This document shows positions 11,150 through 22,655 of a stretch of 64,000 bases of DNA, in pieces. Both the position numbers and the translations under genes were made by a program. This DNA comes from Hanleya hanleyi. Lineage: Eukaryota > Mollusca > Polyplacophora > Lepidopleurida > Hanleyidae. Within the stretch, counting starts at the first letter, position 1. Every line of letters starts with the position of its first letter. The notes beneath the pieces were generated by a model that was not told where the DNA came from, did no database searches, and worked only from the letters and a program-made list of their open reading frames with translations. Location of the stretch: assembly GCA_036873755.1 (NCBI GenBank), contig JAVTVY010056984.1, positions 62,001 to 126,000 of the forward strand, read 5' to 3'.

Positions 11150-13010
11150 AGAAAATGCCTGTATGGGGTATGGATGATCCGATGGGGTCGTATGAGGTAT
11201 CATTGTGAAGCTTATGTGAGGGGGCATCTGATGGGTTGGGTGTGGGGTTGAAATAGCGTCATTCTGCGCATGCGCGGTGGACAAAGGGTATGGAAATAGA
11301 CGTTTTGGAGCTAGGGGAGCCACTAATGGTACGATTGGGTCGAGTGAGGTATCAAAGTGGCGCATTCGTGAAGGGGCATCTGATGGGCTGGGTGTGGGGT
11401 TGAAATAGCGTCATTCTGCGCATGCGCGGTGGACCAAGGGTATGGAAATAGACGTTTTGGGATCTAGGGGAGCCCCTAATGGTCCGATGGAGTCGTATGA
11501 GGTATCAATGTGAAGCCTATGTGAGGGTGCATCTGACTGGACTAGTGGCTCGGACGTTGCCATCATTCTGCGCATGCGCAGACAGGGAATTGTGGGAAAA
11601 GGGTATGGAAATAGACGTTTTTGGGTCTAGGGGGGCACTAATGGTCCGATGGAGTCGTATGGGGTATCAATGTGAAGCCTATGTGAGGGGGCATCTGACT
11701 GGACTAGTGGCTCGGGCGTTGTCAACACTGCGCATGCGCAGACAGAAAATTGTGGGAAAAGGGTATGGAAATAGACGTTTTGGGGTCTAGGTGTACCACT
11801 AATGGTCCAATGGAGTTGAGTGATGTATTAATATGAAGCCTATGTGAGGGGGCAGCCGATGGGGTGGGTGTGGGGTTGAAATATCGTAATTCTGCGCATG
11901 CGCGGTAGACCAAGGGTATGGAAATACACGTTTTGGGATCTAGGGGAGCCCCTATTGGTCCGATGGAGTCGAGTGAGGTATCAATGTGAAGCCTATGTGA
12001 GGGGGCATCCGCCTGGACTAGTGGCTCGGGCGTTGTCAACACTGCGCATGCGCAAACAGGGAATTGTGGGAAAAGGGTATGGAAATAGACGTTTTCGGGT
12101 CTGGGTGGGCCACTAGCGGCCCTATGGAGCCGTATGAGGTATCAATGTGAAGCCTATGTGAGGGGGCATCCGACTGGGTGGGTGTGACGTGGAACTGGCG
12201 TCGTTCTGCGCATGCGCAGTGGACCAAGGATATGGGAATATACGTTTTTGGGTCGAGGTGGGCCACTATTGGTCCTATGGAGCCTATGTGAGGGGGCATC
12301 CGTCTGGGCTAGTGTCTCGGCAGTCTGCGCATGCGCAAACAGGGAATTGCGGGAAAAGGGTATGGAAATAGACGTTTTGGGGTCTGGGTGGGCCACTAGT
12401 GGTCCTATGGAGTCGTATGAGGTATCAATGTGAAGTCTATGTGAGGGGGCATCCGACTGGGTGGGTGTAACGTGGAACTGACGTCATTCTGCGCATGCGC
12501 AGTAGACCAAGTGTATGAAAATAGACGTTTTGGGGTCGAGGTGGGCCACTATTGGTCCTATGGAGTGGTATGAGGTATCAATGTGAAGGATACGTGAGGG
12601 GGCATCCGCCTGGACTAGTGTCTCGGCCGTTGTCAACATTCTGCGCATGCGCAAACAGGGAATTGTGGGAAAAGGGTATGGAAATAGACATTTTGGGGTC
12701 TAGGTGGGCCACAATTGGTCCTATGGAGTCGTATGAGGTATCGTTGCGAAGCATTCGTGAAGGAGCATCCGCCTGGATAAGTGTGTCGTCCGTGTTCAAC
12801 ATTCTGCGCATGCGCAGACAGGGAATTGTGAGAAAAGTGCATTGGAAGGAACGTTTTGGGGTCTAGGGTGGCCACTAATGGTCTGATTGAGTCGAGTGAG
12901 GTATCAATGTGATGCATACGTGTGGAGCATCCGACTGGCTGGGTGTGGGGTAGGAATATCGTCATTCTGCGCATGCGCAGGCAGGCCGTGGTATGGAAAT
13001 ACACATTTTG
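11150..13010. repeat. 163-bp satellite, left arm of element B
   Basis: About eleven monomers of the same satellite as 3.8-6.3 kb, in reverse orientation, each with a (C)TGCGCATGCGC(AG) palindrome (for example about 11266, 11418, 11569, 11730, 11893, 12041, 12208, 12489, 12639, 12805 and 12969). Several monomers have internal deletions. Confidence 0.9.
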
Positions 13011-13254
13011 AGGCCGATATGGACCACTATGGGTCCAAATGTGTCTAGGGAAGTGTTATTTTGTAGCTCTCGGGGTGTAGACCACGACTTCAAGGGGTGT
13101 CCACGTCACCTGTGACGTCACTGGTGACGTCATCAGTGAGAGTAGTAGCGAAAGCGGGAGTTTCGGAGGTGCGATGGAGTGCATTTGGAGTAGATAACGG
13201 CCTATTTTTCCATCCAACTACCCGGTAGAGTTACCTGTGAGTGTGAATGTATGT

Positions 13255-13412
13255 GCGCGTGTGTGTGAGTGAGTGAGTGAGTGAGTGAGTGTGAGTGAGT
13301 GAGTGAGTGAGTGAGTGAGTGAGTGAGTGAGTGAGTGAGTGAGTGAGTGAGTGAGTGACTGACTGACTGAGTGAGTGAGTGTGAGTGAGTGAGTGAGTGA
13401 GTGAGTGAGTGA
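13255..13412. repeat. (GAGT)n microsatellite, left arm of element B
   Basis: About 150 bases of GAGT/TGAG repeats. Its partner in the right arm (about 15,500-15,550) is shorter and runs into a (CA)n tract, which is one of the few places where the arms differ. Confidence 0.9.
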
Positions 13413-13679
13413 AGCGTGCACAACGCCGGTGAGGCGTCCCCAATGCCCGACTTAACGCATGGACGCATTAACGACGGTGAGTGAGTGAGTGAGTGAGTGA
13501 GTGAGTGAGAGGGATCCGACTGGACTAATGGTTCCTCCGTTCTCATCATTTTGCGCATGCACAGTCTGGCCGTAGTATAGAAAGCAGGCATTTTGGGGAT
13601 TCGTGGAGGTTTGTTGCGTGGTTCACCATCCCTGGTCAAATGGACCGTGTGGGGTATCAGTGTGAAGCTCTCGAATGGC

Positions 13680-13785
13680 TGTCACCCGTCAAGGCCCGTC
13701 GTCACGCCTTAACGTCTGTGTCAACGACTTAACGCCCTATGTTTACGCCTTAACGGCCTAGCATAACGCCTTGACGCCATGATAC
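13680..13785. repeat. TTAACG short-motif repeats
   Basis: Five or six copies of a motif close to ACGCCTTAACG at roughly 20-bp spacing, mirrored in the right arm at about 15,186-15,290. A related stretch flanks the zinc-finger block of element C at about 25,545 and 31,045. Confidence 0.6.
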
Positions 13786-13844
13786 AGACAGATGAGAGAA
13801 CAACAACAACAACAAGGATGAGAGAACAACAACAAGTTTTTTCA

Positions 13845-14075
13845 TATAGTTTATTTTCCCCTCCATCATAACATACCCACGCTGGGGGAACCGCGTTGGG
13901 TAGCTTTACAATTCAAGAAGTCTCTTGTCCAATCAGAGGCCGCCATTTGGCATTGCATCTGCCATAGTCGTTCTTGTCCGTTAGATGTATTCTCAGCTGC
14001 TCTTGTCCAATCAGAAGTCGCCGTTTGAGAAAGTTCCAGCTTTGCTCGGTGTGACCTAATATGATTCTTATTCAT
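13845..14075 (-). other. CCAAT/poly(A) module, left arm of element B
   Basis: On the minus strand this holds several ATTGG (CCAAT-box) motifs and ends with an AATAAA in the GAAAATAAACTATATG context. The same module follows the zinc-finger genes in element C, so in B it is probably a leftover 3' end of a deleted gene. A 69-codon frame starting with ATG at 14,075 is kept in both arms of B (right copy 14,890-15,099) but not in C, so I do not call it a gene. Confidence 0.55.
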
Positions 14076-14144
14076 TCATTCATCCGCCTCAGATACTTGT
14101 TTGGGCATTCTGAGTATCTATCAGTGCATGGGTGAATACATTCA

Positions 14145-14190
14145 GGGGGCTCCGGAGCTCCGGAGCTCCGGAGCTCTTGGAGCTCGGAGA
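14145..14190. repeat. GAGCTC palindrome cluster
   Basis: Several overlapping GGAGCTCCGGAGCTCC motifs. Related GAGCTC clusters lie at 14,795-14,820 in the right arm and at 28,157-28,225 in the centre of element C. Confidence 0.7.
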
Positions 14191-14289
14191 GGCTTTCCCA
14201 ACATCTTTGAGGCGTCCCCAACGCCCGTCTTAACGCATGGACGTACTAACGACGGTGAGTGAGTGAGTGAGTGAGTGTGTGAGTGAGAG

Positions 14290-14700
14290 AGTCTTCCGGT
14301 TCCGGTCACGTGACAGTAAACATGGAAACACCCGGATGTAAGATGAGGACCCGGATGTAAGATGAGGACCCGGATGTAAAACCACAGTACCCAGGGAAGT
14401 GACCTTTGACCCTGCGTTACTCGGAAGTGACGTCATCGTACGCAGGCACACACACAAACACATACCTGGTGCACCCTGTACCCTATAACCCGTAGGGCCT
14501 AGGGTACACCAGGGTGTGGGTGCACCAGGTGTGTGTTTGTGTGTGTGCCTGCGTACGATGACGTCACTTCCGAGTAGCGCAGGGTCAAAGGTCACTTCCC
14601 TGGATACTGTGGTTTTACATCCGGGTCCTCATCTTACATCCGGGTCCTCATCTTACATCCGGGTGTTTCCATGTTTACTGTCACGTGACCGGAACCGAAA
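14290..14700. repeat. Palindromic core of element B with DR1, CRE and E-box motifs
   Basis: The two arms meet at about 14,490 across CACCAGG/CCTGGTG and (CA)n/(GT)n segments. Mirrored on both sides are TGACCTTTGACCC (DR1 nuclear-receptor half-site pair), GTGACGTCA (CRE) and GTCACGTGAC (E-box). A CCGGATGTAAGATGAGGACC unit is tandemly repeated beside them. The pattern resembles a bidirectional regulatory core. Confidence 0.75.
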
Positions 14701-14894
14701 GACTCTCTCACTCACACATTCACTCACTCACTCACCGTCGTTAGTGCGTCCATGCGTTAAGACGGGCGTTGGGGACGCCTCAAAGATGTTGGGAAAGGCT
14801 CTCCGAGCTCCGGAGCCCCTTGAATGTATTCACCCATGCACTGATAGATACTCAGGATGCGCAAACAAGTATCTGAGGCGGATGAATGAATGAG

Positions 14895-15120
14895 TAAGAA
14901 TCATATTAGGTCACACCGAGCAAAGCTGGAACTTTCTGAAACGGCGACTTCTGATTGGACAAGAGCAGCTGAGAATACATCTAACGGACAAGAACGACTA
15001 TGGCAGATGCAATGCCAAATGGCGGCCTCTGATTGGACAAGAGACTTCTTGAATTGTAAAGCTACCCAACGCGGTTCCCCCAGCGTGGGTATGCTATGAT
15101 GAAGGGGAAAATAAACTATA
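14895..15120 (+). other. CCAAT/poly(A) module, right arm of element B
   Basis: Mirror image of the left-arm module, with CTGATTGGACAAGA repeated and AATAAA near 15,107. No gene precedes it. Confidence 0.55.
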
Positions 15121-15497
15121 TGAAAAAACTTGTTGTTGTTCTCTCATCCTTGTTGTTGTTGTTGTTCTCTCATCTGTCTGTATCATGGCGTCAAGGCGTT
15201 ATGCTAGGGCGTTCAGGCGTAAACATAGGGCGTCAAGTCGTTGAGACAGGCGTTAAGGCGTGACGACGGGCCTTGACGGGTGACAGCCATTCGAGAGCTT
15301 CACACTGATACCCCACACGGTCCATTAGACCAAGGACGGTGAACCACGCAACAAACCTCCACGAATCCCCAAAATGCCTGCTTTCTATACTACGGCCAGA
15401 CTGCGCATGCGCAAAATGATGAAAACGGAGGAACCATTAGTCCAGTCGGATCCCTCTCACTCACTCACTCACTCACCGTCGTTAATGCGTCCATGTG

Positions 15498-15546
15498 TTA
15501 AGCGTTGTGCACGCTTCACTCACTCACTCACTCACTCACTCACTCA

Positions 15547-15585
<39 letters not shown>
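15498..15585. repeat. (CACT)n then (CA)n microsatellite, right arm of element B
   Basis: Right-arm partner of the GAGT tract at 13.26 kb. The (CA)n extension is absent from the left arm. Confidence 0.85.
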
Positions 15586-15849
15586 GCATACACTCACAGG
15601 TAACTCTACCGGGTAGTTGGATGGAAAAATAGGCCGTTATCTACTCCAAATGCACTCCATCGCACCTCCGAAACTCCCGCTTTCGCTACTACTCTCACTG
15701 ATGACGTCACCAGTGACGTCACAGGTGACGTGGACATCTCTTCAAGTCGTGGTCTACACCCCGAGTGCTACAAAATAACACTTCCCTAGACACATTCGGA
15801 CCCATAGTGGTCCATATCGGCCTCAAAATGTGTATTTCCATACCACGGC

Positions 15850-17690
15850 CTGCCTGCGCATGCGCAGAATGACGATATTCCTACCCCACACCCAGCCAGT
15901 CGGATGCTCCCTCACGTATGCATCACATTGATACCTCACTCGACTCAATCAGACCATTAGTGGCCAACCTAGACCCCAAAACGTTCCTTCCAATGCACTT
16001 TTCTCACAATTCCTTGTCTGCGCATGCGCAGAATGTTGAACACGGACGACACACTTATCCAGGCGGATGCTCCTTCACGAATGCTTCGCAACGATACCTC
16101 ATACGACTCCATAGGACCAATTGTGGCCCACCTAGACCCCCAAATGTCTATTTCCATACCCTTTTCCCACAATTCCCTGTTTGCGCATGCGCAGAATGTT
16201 GACAACGGCCGAGACACTAGTCCAGGCGGATGCCCCCTCACGTATCCTTCACATTGATACCTCATACCACTCCATAGGACCAATAGTGGCCCACCTCGAC
16301 CCCAAAACGTCTATTTTCATACACTTGGCCTACTGCGCATGCGCAGAATGACGTCAGTTCCACGTCACACCCATCCAGTCGGATGCCCCCTCACATAGGC
16401 TTCACATTGATACCTCATACGACTCCATAGGACCACTAGTGGCCCACCCAGACCACAAAACGTCTATTTCCATACCCTTTTCCCGCAATTCCCTGTTTGC
16501 GCATGCGCAGACTGCCGAGACACTAGCCCAGACGGATGCCCCCTCACATAGGCTTCACATTGATACCTCATACGACTCCATAGGACCAATAGTGGCCCAC
16601 CACGACCCAAAAACGTATATTCCCATATCCTTGGTCTACTGCGCATGCGCAGAATGACGTCAGTACCACGTCACACCCACCCAGTCGGATGCCCCCTCAC
16701 ATAGGCTTCACATTGATATCTCATACGGCTCCATAGGGCCACTAGTGGCCCACCCAGACCCGAGAATGTCTATTTCCATATCGTTTTCCCACAATTCCCT
16801 GTTTGCGCATGCGCAGAGTGTTGACAACGCCCGAGCCACTAGTCCAGGCGTATGCCCCCTCACATAGGCTTCACATTGATACCTCACTCAACTCCATCGG
16901 ACCAATAGGGGCTCCCCTAGATCCCAAAACGTGTATTTCCATACCCTTGGTCTACCGCGCATGCGCAGAATTACGATATTTCAACCCCACACCCACCCCA
17001 TCGGCTGCCCCCTCACATAGGCTTCACATTAATACATCACTCAACTCCATTGGACCATTAGTGGTACACCTAGACCCCAAAACGTCTATTTCCATACCCT
17101 TTTCCCACAATTCCCTGTCTGTGCATGCGCAGAATGGAGACAACGCCCGAGCCACTAGTCCAGTCAGATGTCCCCTCGCATAGGCTTCACATTGATACCC
17201 CATACGACTCCATCGGACCATTAGTGCCCCCCTAGACCCAAAAACGTATATTTCCATACCCTTTTCCCAAAATTCCCTGTCTGCGCATGCGCAGAATGGT
17301 GACAACGCCCGAGCCACTAGTCCAGTCAGATGCCCCCTCACATAGGCTTCACATTGATACCTCATACGACTCCATCGGACCATTAGGGGCTCCCCTAGAT
17401 CCCAAAACGTCTATTTCCATACCCTTGGTCCATCGCGCATGCGCAGAATGACGTCAGTTCCACGTCACAGCCAGCCCATCAGATGCCCCTTCACGAATGC
17501 TTCACTTTGATACCTCACTGGACCCAATCGGACCATTAGTGGCGCCCCTAGCTCCAAAACGTCTATTTCCATACCCTTTGTCCACCGCGCATGCGCAGAA
17601 TGACGCTATTTCAACCCCACAGCCAGCCCATCAGATGTCCCCTCACATAAGCTTCACAATGATACCTCATACGACCCCATCGGATCATCC
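15850..17690. repeat. 163-bp satellite, right arm of element B
   Basis: Mirror image of 11,150-13,010, with NRF-1-type palindromes at about 15856, 16018, 16188, 16336, 16498, 16638, 16806, 16958, 17281, 17435 and 17588. Confidence 0.9.
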
Positions 17691-17926
17691 ATACCCCATA
17701 CAGGCATTTTCTCGTATAGATTTAATATGCAAATGTTCGAATCAGGGAAGATAACCCGACATTTGCCAAAAACCACAAAAGTGCATCAAGAGTTACCTCC
17801 CTTTTGCGGGGAGCTCTCTTGAGCTGGTGGCGCCCCCTGTCGGATTGTTTAGGGAAATCAAGGGTTACCCCTCAAGTTTAAGTGCAAAGAGGGCAATGGG
17901 ACCTTTTCCGTGTTTATACTACTACT

Positions 17927-17932
17927 TACCAT
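17927..17932. repeat. Target site duplication TACCAT (right)
   Basis: Identical to 10,930-10,935, directly outside the right terminus of element B. Confidence 0.85.
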
Positions 17933-19073
17933 CCAAAAGATGATACCAACACAACTACCCGTATCCAGAATCTGTTGATCCTGCATGAAGAGTTTCATAC
18001 CTTTATGGAAATGATGAGTCAGACTAGGCTCAGGCCATGTCCCCGGGAAGCCCGAGTGAGGAAGAATAGGAACCTACCTTTTGAGTCCGTATTGCTATTA
18101 ATACCAACGCTGCCCACATGCGCCCTCCACATCAGAGAAACAGCCATGGCGATCCATCCACCCACGCACCGATCGATCATGAAAACCAAGAGTCAGTTGG
18201 AATAGGATATTGGATTACCACACACAAAAGCTCTGCAAAATTCGGTAAATATGCGAAAACAGCTGTTCCAGAACAAGTTGCCGTATGTTATCCTGGACTT
18301 TCCGAAGACGCTTGAGAGAGAAGCAAACGACCAATGAAGACGGACAAAAGCAATAATGACCGAAGATTGACATATCACGCAAGAAGTTTCTCAAAGGGCG
18401 GCTGTTCGGCTGTGCATAGGATTGTTCGGGAGATGTGGATTAGATTTGCTTCAATTGTGGCATACCTGGTGTCTTATTGAAGTTCTCGTAGAGTAGAACA
18501 AGCCCGAGATGCGCACTCCAGAATTAATAGAGAAAGGGTCATCCTCATTACAGGGGTCCAATACACCCCTGACCGCAGTCGAATGCACCAGCATAGTACC
18601 GAAGAATATTCGATGTGGTCTCTGGAGTTGATTAAAACAGCGTACTGGCGAAACTAATGTTTCGATTGCTCAATTTTCGATTTGAAAATGGGAATTTCCA
18701 AACAGTACAGTGATGTAGGGGAGAGGCTAGTGAGTGACAAACCTCAGGTTCATTGTTTTATTCACTAACTAACCTGAAATGACAGAAAGGCTGTCATAAC
18801 AACATGTACATTTAGCATATCTATAACAATTAATTAGAAGACGGCGCTTTGATTTGCCTTCAGCGACAATGTTATACCGTCGACACAGGTCCGCCTGACA
18901 AGTCACCTCTACACCGCTAGTGATAGCATCCATTGCATCACACACTACGGCTGTTCGATACGCATGGACTATATTCACGCGAAACACAAACAAAAAGCAA
19001 TAACATGAACTCATTAGCAGTGAAACCAGTGTAGGTTATTAATGATCAGAGATTTGGAGATATTTTGTTAATG
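17933..19073. other. No gene recognised; host flank of element B
   Basis: Open frames of about 100 codons (for example 17,882-18,205, which begins inside B) show no family I recognise. The region may be decayed transposon sequence. Confidence 0.4.
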
Positions 19074-19078
19074 AATAA

Positions 19079-19431
19079 CAGGGGTCGAAATTTACACCTG
19101 TCTACCTGTCTCTGACAGGTAATTTTTGAAAGAGACAGGTAGAGAAATAAAGTACCTGTCTCTATTGACAGGTAGCCAATAATTTTGTTTTGGTGTTCAA
19201 AATATATCTTCAGCAAAATTCATTCAAAACACCTGCTAATAAGTGCAAGTAAACAAGGTGTCATTAATTTATTAGTGTCTTGCAACATCTAACTTTGTCA
19301 TTAATCTCGAGTTACATGTATATGACAATTTCAACGATTGCTGGTTCAGGTAATTCTTAAAGGTGACAGGTAAACATTTTGGTCACCTGTCTCGTGTGAC
19401 AGGTAAATTATTTTGAATATTTCGACCCCTG
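19079..19431. mobile_element. Small MITE with CAGGGGTCGAAAT termini
   Basis: A 353-bp unit begins CAGGGGTCGAAAT and ends with its reverse complement. The pentamer AATAA flanks both sides (19,074-19,078 and 19,432-19,436), consistent with a 5-bp target duplication. Inside, ACAGGTA/TACCTGT motifs recur on both strands, so it can fold. CAG...CTG ends recall hAT or CACTA/Chapaev-type MITEs; the 5-bp duplication argues against hAT, which makes 8 bp. Confidence 0.75.
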
Positions 19432-19436
19432 AATAA

Positions 19437-20680
19437 TGAGGTTATTACAGTGATAAAAGAAGGTTTGTATTGGCAGAGTAATCTTCACGCTGAGAGCATG
19501 TTAACGATAATTTCAATTGCAGGCAGTGCTTGTACTGGCCTAGACGATAGTCGTTCAGCTGGCATAAGCTGTTCGGAGTTTGAGACACGGTATGTTCGAA
19601 TAAGCGCTTGCACAAGGCGAGACAGGGAGTAGTAGAGAAAGGGCAGTTCTGGTGTAGGTGGATGATCACAGGTTGAACAAGCGGGTCTAATCCTGACAGG
19701 ACAATACACACCAAGCTTCTGATTTTACACACCAACAGAGCCCCCTCCAGCTTGAGTGATGTGATGGAGAGGTTAATATGTGGAATAAGCGATATGCTGG
19801 TTGTAGTCGATTTCATTCTGTACTCTACAATAGGAGCCCGATTTCCTTCACATACCCACTGCTCTGGGCCAGTGTATAAGGGTGTGTATAGTGGTGTAGT
19901 TTCTAGTTGCGGATTTTTGGTCCCCCGACAAGCTTTGAAATTAATATTCCTCCGTGAAACTTTTTGTTGGCTTTTTGGTTAGTAAAATTTTTAATAGTAT
20001 CATTCGGTTGACTGGTTCATTTGCTTTTAATCAATACATGGTATTTTGCCAGTTGGGCTGATCCCATGCCTCGCTATTTAGATGGAAGTGTGGCTGTTAA
20101 TTAGGAAGACCATTTTCAGCTTTACAAAGGTAGTTTAATGAGAAAATGGGTTTGAATATAGCCTGGTCGACGCTCTATTTTCTCTAGTACTTTTGACTCG
20201 GCACAGCGTACGTGAGTTTTTATGGCAATCGATTTTCAAATTCTTTCCAGTGATGACGGGAGAATAGAATGTATTTTGGGCCAATTTTAGGGTATTTCCG
20301 GGAAGTTGGGATAGAACCCCCATTTTCGTCAGCAAGGTTTACATCCTTCTCGGCTTCATGGTGTAACGAATATTGGTATCCCCTAAACGTTAAATCAGGA
20401 CTAAGCACAAGCCCGAACCAAAGCGCAAGTCTGGAACGGAGTGTGCACGCCAACCTGGACGTGGACGGAAATCGGGGTCTACATGATGCCACAACGCTCA
20501 GCATAATTACTGGTGTACGACAGATATATGAATAATGAACTTACCGTCCAGTAATTATATGCATCCTGGCCTGTGATATCAACGGAGAAGGCTATCTAAT
20601 GTTCCCGTTAACAAAGAAAACTGTGCAAACTGTATACAGCGATATAATTAGCGGTAACGAAAGTGAAACTAGAAGTCGGG
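19437..20680. other. No gene recognised
   Basis: Unique-looking sequence. Short frames at 19.45-19.8 kb and 20.2-20.5 kb lack recognisable similarity. Confidence 0.4.
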
Positions 20681-20838
20681 AATTCCCCACAAGGTCTGCT
20701 CTGTGATAACGGTTGGAGTTATCGTTCCTAAACTGTACAATGGTGTGAGTTGTCTTTGACTGGATAGTGCAGATGGCGCTGCGGGAAAGTGTGAGATTTC
20801 ATACGGGCAACTAGACGTTACATGTACGTGGCCTGATG

Positions 20839-20846
20839 TGTATAAA
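20839..20846 (+). promoter_or_regulatory. TATA box candidate
   Basis: GTATAAAAGACGG in an otherwise GC-moderate stretch. No coding region follows directly. Confidence 0.4.
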
Positions 20847-21649
20847 AGACGGAGATCAGGCACGAAAATCACTTCCGATCTGAAATGCAACCAGGTAACA
20901 GCTACTCTTCTATTGGGCTAATAGACTGAACAGTGTATTGCATGCGGAGACGTGTAATCGATGGACGGTGCCTGTACGAAGAAGAGGGAACATAGGAAGT
21001 CCAGTGTCTGTTGTATTAGTGAAGGGTATCGAGCAGCAGTGTGGTCGGCGAATGCTGGGATGCGTTGGGGCGACCTGTAATATTCCAAGGGATATGGAAT
21101 TGGGCTGCTGATACATGGAAGCACTATACCGCACTGGCGATACCTGGGATCCAACTGTACCTACCTGATTGGAGTTCGAAGGAAGAAGTCACTCTCACAA
21201 GCCAGCTTATGTGTTGGGGGCCCTGAAGTGTTCACGGTGGAGAGGAATAACGCTGTCTGAGAGCGTTCTCGCCGTGAAACGGGTGACAGAAAACTGGTAC
21301 CAACCTGTGAGAGGAAGCATGGCGATTTGATGTGATCTGAGACGTTGAAGGAAGTCTATCGGAAGAAGGTCTGTTTTATCGGTCGTCGTGAGTACCTCAG
21401 TCTGGGCCGTTTACGGTGCCTACGAGCACGCCACCGAAGCAGCATCTCAAAACTGTTACAGACAGATTCGCTGCCAGAGACGTTATATTAGACCACATCA
21501 TCTAGCCGGATACATCCTGAGGAGAGGATCCTCGCAAGCCAGACTACGCCTGGATAGAAATCAGCCAAGATCACGGTTATTAGACTAACCTAGGGTGAGA
21601 TAATAATCACACAGAAGAAGTGGCATTGCCGATACGTACAAACCAGGTG

Positions 21650-22170
21650 AAGACAGACGTATCCACGGTGGGGAGACGAACCTAACTGTAGAGTGGAATT
21701 CTTACAAGAAGAAGCAGACGTATCCACGGTGGGAAGACGAACCGACCTGTAGAAGGGAATAGGTACCTACAAGGTCAACAGACGTATCCACCGCGGGAAG
21801 ACGAGTCTATCTCTAGGAAAATACGTACCTGCGAGGGGAAGACGGGCATATCGACGGTGAGAAGACAGGACACATTCAGGGGACTTTCTGGGGGAAGATA
21901 TACTTACCTTGGAGGGAAGACGATACGGAAGCATCCTCGCAAGACAGGTTACAACGGAGGAAGAACGGACATATCCACGGTGGGAAGACGAACCTCCCTG
22001 TAGAGGGGATTTCTCACAAGGAGAAGCAGACGCATCCACGGTAGGAAGACGGAGCAATCTCTGGGACCATACGTACCTGTAAGGGGAAGACGGTCATATC
22101 CACGGTGGGAAGCCACGACACTTTCTGGGGACGATATACCTACCTTAGAGGGAAGAGAGCCGCTATATCC
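21650..22170. repeat. Imperfect 60-65 bp repeats
   Basis: About eight degenerate units with TATCCACGGTGGGAAGACGA, spaced 61, 64 and about 62 bases apart (starts near 21,654, 21,715, 21,779, 21,841, 21,967, 22,024 and 22,089). Confidence 0.75.
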
Positions 22171-22655
22171 ATAGCCTCGCTCCAACAGCCGGGAGAAGGA
22201 AGGACGCCGAGCCGCTATCCTTGGCCTCACTCCAACGACATTCCATAGCAAGAGAGGGGCCAGCAGCCAGGCCGCCCTTCGATAAAATACCGTGTGAAAA
22301 GGGCCAGCAACCAGGCCGCCCTTTACTCGGTGCGCGTATATGATAACTGTACATATTTACATCTTTAACCACGATCATCCTGTACATTTAACTGAATATT
22401 ATTGCATATTATTTGACTCAATATCAGCCTTGGTTGTCTCTACACTCTCCTACTTTCTCGATCCAGACAAGGTGACAGGTCGAAGTGAATCTCTAGTTGG
22501 CAAGGACTAGTGCCGGCAGGGACCGTGGCCTGACAGCTTGTACGCTACCATTTAACGAGACTAAGCTCAGCTGCGTCCCGTTCATTGACCGGCCCGGCAC
22601 ACGTTACAATGGCAAGAGCCTACTCGTTCTGAAAATATATAGTCCTATGGGTGTT

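Larger units (their letters stand above)
10936..17926. mobile_element. Element B: 6,991-bp giant palindromic (foldback) transposable element
   Basis: The termini are AGTAGTAGTATAAACACGG and its reverse complement. The two arms, about 3.5 kb each, pair almost without gaps from the ends to a centre near 14,490; the outermost 250 bases differ at only two or three positions. Arms, from the tip inward: a 200-bp unique tip; the 163-bp satellite with NRF-1 palindromes; CRE modules; (GAGT)n; a TTAACG-repeat stretch; a CCAAT/poly(A) module; GAGCTC cluster; and a DR1/CRE/E-box core. No transposase or other intact gene is inside, so it is non-autonomous. A 6-bp target duplication and long inverted termini beginning AG are features of Polintons/Mavericks; assignment to that class is inference. 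Confidence 0.9.
20681..22480 (+). mobile_element. Possible LTR-like or non-coding transposon segment
   Basis: A TATA box (TGTATAAAAGACGG, about 20,838) is followed by about 1.3 kb without a gene, then an internal repeat array and an AT-rich tail. It has the look of a long terminal repeat or a gene-poor element. I found neither a second copy, a primer binding site nor coding domains, so the class is open. Confidence 0.25.

Noticed and set aside
13866..14075. 69-codon ATG frame conserved in both arms of element B
   Set aside because: The arms are near-identical copies, so conservation is not independent; the homologous module in element C lacks the frame.
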